Assembly (NCBI GenBank): GCA_023432985.1 | Contig: JAEZEQ010000074.1 | Coordinates: forward strand, 1 to 29,265 | From: Bacteroidota bacterium | GTDB lineage: Bacteria > Bacteroidota > Bacteroidia > CAIKAF01 | Direction: 5' to 3' | DNA: 29,265 nt | In this document: positions 24,801 through 29,265 of the stretch, piece after piece | How the letters are laid out: each line of letters starts with the position of its first letter | Numbering within the stretch: the first letter of the stretch is position 1 | Notes under the pieces: generated by a model | Database searches by the model: none | Told to the model about the DNA's origin: nothing | Seen by the model: only the letters and a program-made list of their open reading frames with translations | Made by a program: the position numbers and the translations under genes

Positions 24801-25356
24801 TCTGTGCTCCGGTAATATTCGTTGTGAGCTGTTTTAACCCGCCCGAAAATTTCACCATAGGTTTATTCCCGGGACCGCCTGAGCTTAAATAGGTGGGACT
24901 TGTTGCTGCATTTGCATTGGATGCAAGAGCTGTTACAGCAAGCGAATTCCAATTTTGCAAACTGCTGTTATTGGCTTGAGAAATATTTAATGCACTGAAC
25001 CAGCCTTGTAATCCACCCGCCAATACAGGATCAAAATAACGAAACCAATAGGTCGAACTATTGTTGTTTTGCCCGGCATGACGCACGCGCCAATAATGCG
25101 TTTTGGTTGAGTTTGTTGTGAAAATTAAGGAATCAGCGGCTATATTAGTGAAAAGCATGGGCGCTGGAAAATGCATAAAAGTGTCTACCTCTACATCATA
25201 CAAAAAAGGCAAACTGCCACGATTCCACTTTAGAATAAAATTATTTTGGTTGCTTATGCTTGAGCGAGCAGGACTATATGGAGTTGGATTTTGAGCCCAA
25301 AAAGTCGGCAAAAAATGACAGAAAAGAAAAAGCAGGAGAGGTATAATTTTTTTCAT
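21874..25356 (-). CDS. Giant secreted PKD-repeat protein with T9SS C-terminal sorting domain
   Basis: 1160 residues. A signal peptide (MKKIIPLLLFLFCHFLPTFWA) precedes a region (about 110-345) that resembles a concanavalin-like (LamG-type) jelly roll, ending EVAEMLFFNADHNDSTR. Three Ig-like repeats carry the motif LWSTG (near 377, 447 and 521). Five PKD-like domains (about 565-985) are marked by WNFGDGNNS, WDFNDP, WYMGNGSSS, WRMGSTA and WDFGNGENSS. The C-terminal ~75 residues are a type A T9SS sorting domain: YPYPNPANSYIKLDV, then ISDLSGKIVYTS, ending LARGMYILQIDGQVQKFIVDK-like. The T9SS would export and anchor it to the cell surface. Binding targets are unknown. ATG at 25356 is preferred to an upstream TTG. 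Confidence 0.93.
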   Translation of the reverse strand: MKKIIPLLLFLFCHFLPTFWAQNPTPYSPARSSISNQNNFILKWNRGSLPFLYDVEVDTFMHFPAPMLFTNIAADSLIFTTNSTKTHYWRVRHAGQNNNSSTYWFRYFDPVLAGGLQGWFSALNISQANNSSLQNWNSLAVTALASNANAATSPTYLSSGGPGNKPMVKFSGGLKQLTTNITGAQIAHTDPISFYFLGKLLPQAQPYGFIFTMANFALYTPLQQNRAAYNHNANATFLWASNGSTGQPQYFITSSGNANTWRFFTAIDNTVQAKVFRNSIPVGSSASAVYSINPAAPIILGSNVNYNNNASLATSQMEVAEMLFFNADHNDSTRILLEKYLIQRYLPPVNLGKDTSINPLCGSILLRAGDGFSSYLWSTGSTSANLTVNAPGTYWVSVQDGYGHSYTDTINIGSQSSFNQPPASVYFCQNDSFIWQTNLPDAQYDFLWSTGSTDSSITITSPGAYFVQITETSTSCTFTSDTVQFIMDPFPNAGLGNDTTLCINNDLFLNMPTQPGSTFLWSTGDTSEQINLSSGGTYWVHATNENGCTARDTIQVNISGTAPDIDFSMQNRCENVSSQFSYTSNMNPISFLWNFGDGNNSTQVNPTHSYLNPGNYAVSLFLLADNGCGNLLTKNVAINPKPLLQFHYSDTCVNDSVVFIGQATPLAGGIASVLWDFNDPASGINNQSDSLYSKHVYALPGNYFVTLNISNDSGCTAQLTQPVSIKDGAYPDFDYSGHCFQAPTLFTNNSQFAPGVSPLSYTWYMGNGSSSGLFSPQITYNLPDTYAVTLRVTTNNQCKAYKTILVPVMHGVEADFDMPDSICSGVKIPFQNLSYGINDSISEHIWRMGSTAQLSGPAPDFAFQQAGNRIVRLINKTAAGCRDSVQHSIEVLPKPQADFSISNSYGTAPLEVSFTYSGQGAQQYYWDFGNGENSSLMQPNPVIYDSDGIYEVQLQVWNQYACSDSGSLSIQVGPRLMDAEWYSLQCIEQNNLISYSGYLINTGSEALEELEFGAHIDYDKGFREKWSGNLASGQGMTYTYTGQSPVLQGDLKKFCCVEVYFTDAENQLQKRSKCAPISSENWIGYPYPNPANSYIKLDVILSEDKNLPIRISDLSGKIVYTSEHAGQKGLQEIQIPVHSLARGMYILQIDGQVQKFIVDK

Positions 25357-25442
25357 AAACTTCAAAAGCTATTCAAAGTAACGTAAAAATAATCATTTCC
25401 GTAAAGTTTGCTTTAAAATTAAAAGGCAGCCAAAAATTTTCC

Positions 25443-25450
25443 TATTTTCG
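25443..25450 (+). promoter_or_regulatory. -7 box of the wzm-wzt operon
   Basis: TATTTTCG, one mismatch from TAnnTTTG, then CAGC and the ATG at 25455. The spacing of four bases is the same as for mutS and der. A leaderless start is predicted. Confidence 0.45.
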
Positions 25451-25454
25451 CAGC

Positions 25455-26309
25455 ATGTTGCAGCATCCCGAAATACATATTATTGAAGCAAAAAAATCCT
25501 TGTTTCGTCTCAATCTGAAAGAAACCTGGCAGTACCGCGACTTATTGCTTCTCATGGTAAAACGGGATATTGCGGTTGTTTATAAGCAAACCATTTTGGG
25601 GCCATTGTGGTTTTTTATTCAGCCCATTCTTACAACATTCATGTTTACGTTGATATTTGGGCGTATAGCCAAAATTGATACAGCCGGAGTGCCCGCACCA
25701 TTATTTTATCTGGCTGCCTTAATCGGATGGAATTATTTCGCAGCTTGTCTTAACGAAACTTCGCAAATTTTTCGAAACAATGCCCATATTTTTGGTAAAG
25801 TATATTTTCCTCGTTTGGTCGCTCCACTCAGTACCATTATTTCGAATCTGCTGAAATTTCTTATCCAATATGCCTTATTCCTAACCCTGTGGGCCTACTA
25901 TTATTTCTCGGGTATATTCGAGGCGAACTGGTTTTGGATTATTCCGGGAACTATTGGAATTACGTTGGTTTTAGGGGTACTCGGACTGGGATTCGGGCTT
26001 ATTATTTCTTCCCTTACCACCAAGTATAGAGATTTAACTTTTCTTATTCAGTTTGGCGTACAATTATTGATGTATGCAACCCCGGTCATTTATTCGATTT
26101 CAAATCCTTCTTTTTCGGATTTCTTCAAAACCTTATTGTGGCTTAATCCCCTTAGTTCGCTTATAGAACTTTTTCGCTGGCTTTATATGGGCGCAGGAGA
26201 AGTAAGTTTGTTTTGGCTGACTTATAGTTTGCTGTTTGCGGTTGGACTTCTACTGGCAGGTATTGTTGTATTCAATTATGTGGAACGCGACTTTATGGAT
26301 ACCGTATAA
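25455..26309 (+). CDS. wzm: Polysaccharide ABC transporter permease (Wzm-like)
   Basis: 284 residues with about six membrane helices and the ABC-2 permease architecture of Wzm/TagG: RDLLLLMVKRDIAVVYKQTILGPLWFFIQP near the N-terminus is the family's amphipathic helix and first helix, and WLNPLSSLIELFRW occurs near the C-terminus. With Wzt it exports lipid-linked O-antigen or capsule across the inner membrane. The stop overlaps the wzt start by one base (TAATG). Confidence 0.93.
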   Translation: MLQHPEIHIIEAKKSLFRLNLKETWQYRDLLLLMVKRDIAVVYKQTILGPLWFFIQPILTTFMFTLIFGRIAKIDTAGVPAPLFYLAALIGWNYFAACLNETSQIFRNNAHIFGKVYFPRLVAPLSTIISNLLKFLIQYALFLTLWAYYYFSGIFEANWFWIIPGTIGITLVLGVLGLGFGLIISSLTTKYRDLTFLIQFGVQLLMYATPVIYSISNPSFSDFFKTLLWLNPLSSLIELFRWLYMGAGEVSLFWLTYSLLFAVGLLLAGIVVFNYVERDFMDTV

Positions 26310-27565
26310 TGGAAAAGGCATTAATAGTAGAAAATGTTGGAAAAATGTACCGCTTAGGTACCGTAGGTACGGGCACATTGAGTCACGACTTAAATCGTTT
26401 TTGGCATAAAGTAAGAGGGAAAGAAGATCCATATACGAAAGTTGGACAAGAGAACAATAGATCTACAGCTTCAGATAATCCGTATGTATGGGCGCTAAAA
26501 GACATAAACTTTAGCGTAGAAAAGGGTGAAGTTTTAGGGATAATTGGTAAGAATGGAGCTGGAAAAAGTACCTTATTAAAAATATTAAGTAAGATTACCT
26601 CTCCAACAACAGGAAGCATAAAAGTAAATGGCCGTATAGCTAGTTTATTAGAGGTTGGAACGGGATTTCATCCAGAGCTTACAGGTCGAGAAAATATATA
26701 TTTGAATGGTGCCATTTTAGGAATGAAGCACCATGAAATTAAGTCTAAATTTGACGAAATTGTTGAGTTTAGTGGTTGCGAAAGATATCTTGACACACCG
26801 GTTAAACGATACAGTAGCGGCATGTATGTTCGTTTGGCATTTGCGGTAGCTGCACACCTAGAAAGCGAAATCTTAATTGTAGATGAAGTGCTTGCTGTGG
26901 GTGACGCTGAGTTCCAGAAAAAATGTTTGGGTAAGATGCATGATGTGAGTAAAGACGGCAAATCTGTGATATTTGTTTCTCACGACATGAATGCTATTTA
27001 TAAACTTTGCCCTAATTCCATTTTAATGCAAAATGGGCAAATTGAATTTTTGGACCGTACTGATATTGCTATTAAAAAATATTTTGAATACATGGCTAAT
27101 AACAATATTACCGACGTTAAACGTGTTGGTAATGGCAGAGTTCGAGTAGAAAAAGTAGCTATGACAGACGGAAATAATAATTTCCAAAATGTATATCAAT
27201 CAGGAAATAGTATATTCATCGAAATGAAAGTAATGGGCTATGATGATGTACCTAATTTACACTATGCTGTTACAATAAAAAACATGATTGGAAGTCCAGT
27301 AACTTCAGCATGGACGTTATTTGAAAACAATCCGCAAAAAATTAAAAAAGGAGAAGAAAAGTTTATCAAATTTGAACTTAAAAATTTAAGATTAGTTCCA
27401 GGAGAATATACTGTTCTTACATATATAAATTTCGGGAATGAAGTGTTTGAAATGATCGACCAAGCAACATCATTTTCCATTATTCAACCAAACAACATCA
27501 CTACAACATACCCGAGTTCTAGTGAAGGTATTTTTGCAAGTGACGCTGTAATTACCATAAAATAA
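26309..27565 (+). CDS. wzt: Polysaccharide ABC transporter ATPase with C-terminal glycan-binding domain (Wzt-like)
   Basis: 418 residues. The ATPase is complete: Walker A GKNGAGKST (80-88), signature YSSGM (168-172), Walker B EILIVDEV (187-194) and SHDM H-loop. The insertion of about 30 residues before LKDINFSVEKGE is usual in Wzt/TagH proteins. From about residue 265 comes a beta-rich C-terminal domain of the Wzt_C type, which in characterised Wzt proteins recognises the terminal group of the O-chain before export. This half is more AT-rich than the first, so its specificity may have been exchanged. Confidence 0.92.
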   Translation: MEKALIVENVGKMYRLGTVGTGTLSHDLNRFWHKVRGKEDPYTKVGQENNRSTASDNPYVWALKDINFSVEKGEVLGIIGKNGAGKSTLLKILSKITSPTTGSIKVNGRIASLLEVGTGFHPELTGRENIYLNGAILGMKHHEIKSKFDEIVEFSGCERYLDTPVKRYSSGMYVRLAFAVAAHLESEILIVDEVLAVGDAEFQKKCLGKMHDVSKDGKSVIFVSHDMNAIYKLCPNSILMQNGQIEFLDRTDIAIKKYFEYMANNNITDVKRVGNGRVRVEKVAMTDGNNNFQNVYQSGNSIFIEMKVMGYDDVPNLHYAVTIKNMIGSPVTSAWTLFENNPQKIKKGEEKFIKFELKNLRLVPGEYTVLTYINFGNEVFEMIDQATSFSIIQPNNITTTYPSSSEGIFASDAVITIK

Positions 27566-27571
27566 AATATT

Positions 27572-28393
27572 GTGCTAAAATTTCTTCCATACTATACTTT
27601 TAACGTCTGCTTTGACTATATCTGGCAATACATATGCATGAAATTTAAGCGTAAAAGCAATTGGAAAAAATACGATTCATACAACCATCTTATTTCAAAA
27701 ATTCAAACAAAATTCAGCTTAAAATCTACTATATTCAGTAATTTCATTGAAATTGAAGAGTTAAGAACTTCCATTAGAAAAAATAGCTCTGATGCGGAAG
27801 TATTATTTCAAATTTGGTTTCATGAAGAATATAAAAAGCCTATTGAAATAATTAAAAATCAAATTAAAATAGGGAATGAACCAATAATATTTGACATAGG
27901 CGCAAATATTGGAATGGCTTCGCTTTATTTTAAAAACAAATTTCCACAAGCCAAGATATATTCTTTTGAACCATTTGAAGCGAATCGAGATAGAATTTCG
28001 AAAGAATTTACTATTTCATCCAAAGCACTTTGGAAAACTAATACTAAACTTGAAACGAGTTTAAATTTTAGAGATGGGAAAGATTGGTCCGTTCAAGTAA
28101 TTGAAACAGAAAGTGGAATCATTCAAGGAGCAACACTATCCAACTTAATGGAAGATTTTAACGTCACATCCATTGATATACTAAAAGTTGACGTAGAAGG
28201 AAGTGAATATCCAGCTTTATTAGAAGACAATACCATAGGGGACACTCTAACTCGTGTAAAGGCTATAGTTATTGAAATACATGATGATGCCGGAAACAGA
28301 AATGATTTATATACTAAATTAAAAGAATGTCATTTCATAAATTATCCTTTAGGTGAATTAGATGTATTCATAAATGAAAAATTTATTGCCTAA
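27572..28393 (+). CDS. FkbM-family methyltransferase
   Basis: 273 residues. SAM-binding motif I IIFDIGANIG (105-114), EPFEANR (133-139) and the FkbM signature DILKVDVEGSE (about 202-212) are present. It would O-methylate a sugar or other group of the polysaccharide; terminal methylation is a known stop and export signal in ABC-exported O-antigens, which would fit with the Wzt C-terminal domain (inference). GTG at 27572, six bases after wzt, is used. An ATG at 27638 would give 251 residues and leave out a short hydrophobic, Tyr/Phe-rich lead. AT-rich codons throughout. Confidence 0.85.
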   Translation: MLKFLPYYTFNVCFDYIWQYICMKFKRKSNWKKYDSYNHLISKIQTKFSLKSTIFSNFIEIEELRTSIRKNSSDAEVLFQIWFHEEYKKPIEIIKNQIKIGNEPIIFDIGANIGMASLYFKNKFPQAKIYSFEPFEANRDRISKEFTISSKALWKTNTKLETSLNFRDGKDWSVQVIETESGIIQGATLSNLMEDFNVTSIDILKVDVEGSEYPALLEDNTIGDTLTRVKAIVIEIHDDAGNRNDLYTKLKECHFINYPLGELDVFINEKFIA

Positions 28394-28631
28394 TATAGAT
28401 TTAGAAAACCGCGTATGGGGATTAGACATCATGAGAGTTGTAGCCATCGTGACAGTCTTAATTTTATATTCAAGTGAATATAAAATGGAATATTCTTTTT
28501 CATTAATATACCCTTTTGGAGTTGTCGCTATTGAAATATCTTGTTTGTGTCTTCTTATGGCAAGTTTAGTATATCCATTTTTTGAATTGCCCGTTCTTAA
28601 GATCAGAGAAAAATTCACACATAAAGAATAA
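28374..28631 (+). pseudogene. Internally deleted acyltransferase-3 (OafA-like) remnant
   Basis: 85 residues, where the family normally has about 340-380. The start (NIDLENRVWGLDIMRVVAIVTVLIL) matches the first helix of acyltransferase family 3, which begins ENR-x-x-GLDxxR. The end (LVYPFFELPVLKIREKF) matches the last helix and the closing motif (Y-x-F-x-E-x-P-x-L-x-LR). The 10-TM middle, including the catalytic His region, is absent, but the frame is kept. Intact enzymes acetylate surface sugars. The start overlaps the FkbM gene by 20 bases, and the stop overlaps the next gene as TAATG. It could alternatively be a genuine small membrane protein, but the two-ended match makes a deletion more likely. 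Confidence 0.65.
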
Positions 28632-29265
28632 TGGAAAAAGGTATATCCATCATAGTTTGCTGTTACAATAGTGCGAAGAGAATTAATGATACCTTGATTC
28701 ATCTCGCTCAATTAGAACATAGTTCTAATGTAGAAGTTTTATTGATCGATAATAACTGTAGCGACGAAACTGTGGAGATAGCCTTAAACACTTGGAAAGA
28801 ACAAGGAAACCCATATACTTTACAGATTTTAAAGGAAAGCAAACCAGGATTAAGCTATGCGCGTAAATGCGGTGTGGCAGCAGCTAAGTACGATTTAATT
28901 TTATTCTGCGACGATGATAATCATTTAGCCAAAGATTATTTGAAAATTGGAGAAGCTTTCATGCGTTCAAACCCAGAAGTTGGCGCCTGTTTTGGAAATG
29001 CGAGTCCACTCTTCGAAAAAGAAGCTCCTAAATGGATTTACCCTTTTTTAGAAAGTTATGCAATAGGTCCCAATAATTTAAAAAGTGGAGAAGTGAATCC
29101 TCCCCGTGTACCTTGGGGAGCTGGTTTATGGATGCCTGCAGCTTTTTTACATTCGGTTTGGCCCGATAAAAGAACTAGTAAATTAGCCGATAGAACCGGA
29201 AAAAGTTTGAGTAGCGGAGGCGACACAGAACTTTGCTACTGGGCACGTGAAGCTGGCTATAAATG
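28631..29265 (+). CDS. Family 2 glycosyltransferase, N-terminal part (cut by window edge)
   Basis: 211 residues are visible before the edge. The GT-A core starts at once: GISIIVCCYNSAKRI, LLIDNNCSDET and KPGLSYARKCGV, then the metal-binding CDDDN (93-97). WGAGLWMPA and SSGGDTELCYWA follow, which carry the acceptor-site ED/TE-like residues of the WcaA-type group. It is a cytosolic enzyme that would add a sugar during synthesis of the exported polysaccharide. The start overlaps the remnant's stop codon (TAATG), which sets the start. Confidence 0.9.
   Translation, partial: MEKGISIIVCCYNSAKRINDTLIHLAQLEHSSNVEVLLIDNNCSDETVEIALNTWKEQGNPYTLQILKESKPGLSYARKCGVAAAKYDLILFCDDDNHLAKDYLKIGEAFMRSNPEVGACFGNASPLFEKEAPKWIYPFLESYAIGPNNLKSGEVNPPRVPWGAGLWMPAAFLHSVWPDKRTSKLADRTGKSLSSGGDTELCYWAREAGYK

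Noticed and set aside
28358..28711. 117-codon minus-strand frame near the right end
   Set aside because: It crosses three plus-strand genes that form a translationally coupled series, and shows no motif.

Overview
The window comes from a member of the Bacteroidota. Four things show this: repeated TAnnTTTG-type -7 promoter boxes with almost no Shine-Dalgarno sequences, a giant PKD-repeat protein ending in a type IX secretion (T9SS) sorting domain, an atpD-atpC pair split from the rest of the ATP synthase genes with a short epsilon subunit, and a single-cysteine WCGDA thioredoxin-like protein. I cannot name a genus from sequence alone.

Layout. (1) 1-5727 is mostly housekeeping: the 5' end of mutS (minus strand), then enoyl-CoA hydratase, a Wzx-like flippase and dut in a row, an AraC-type regulator, a 332-bp gap with a promoter-plus-terminator pair that may be a small RNA, a YqjF/DUF2071 protein and a lipoprotein. 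(2) 5728-6390 holds an initiator tRNA-fMet (minus strand) with a good promoter. Directly behind its 3' end lie two 171-172-bp tandem repeats that each begin with a copy of the tRNA 3' end. (3) 6391-10247 is a compact five-gene operon: small HTH-like protein, BtrH-type acyltransferase, ABC-2 ATPase, ABC-2 permease and hot-dog thioesterase. It looks like a small acyl-transfer and export system and is the most interesting candidate here. (4) 10383-21789 has two small envelope proteins, a thioredoxin-like protein, der, atpC-atpD, a PDZ-containing envelope protein, a small membrane protein, a free TonB C-terminal domain, acs, a PhoD-type phosphatase and a family 2 glycosyltransferase.

(5) 21874-29265 pairs a 1160-residue T9SS cargo protein with a divergently transcribed surface-polysaccharide cluster: wzm, wzt, an FkbM methyltransferase, an internally deleted acyltransferase-3 remnant and a family 2 glycosyltransferase cut by the window edge. 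From within wzt onward the DNA becomes visibly more AT-rich, as is common for exchangeable O-antigen or capsule loci.

Across the window several start codons sit only 3-6 bases behind a -7 box (mutS, araC-like, der, the small membrane protein, phoD-like, wzm), which predicts leaderless mRNAs.
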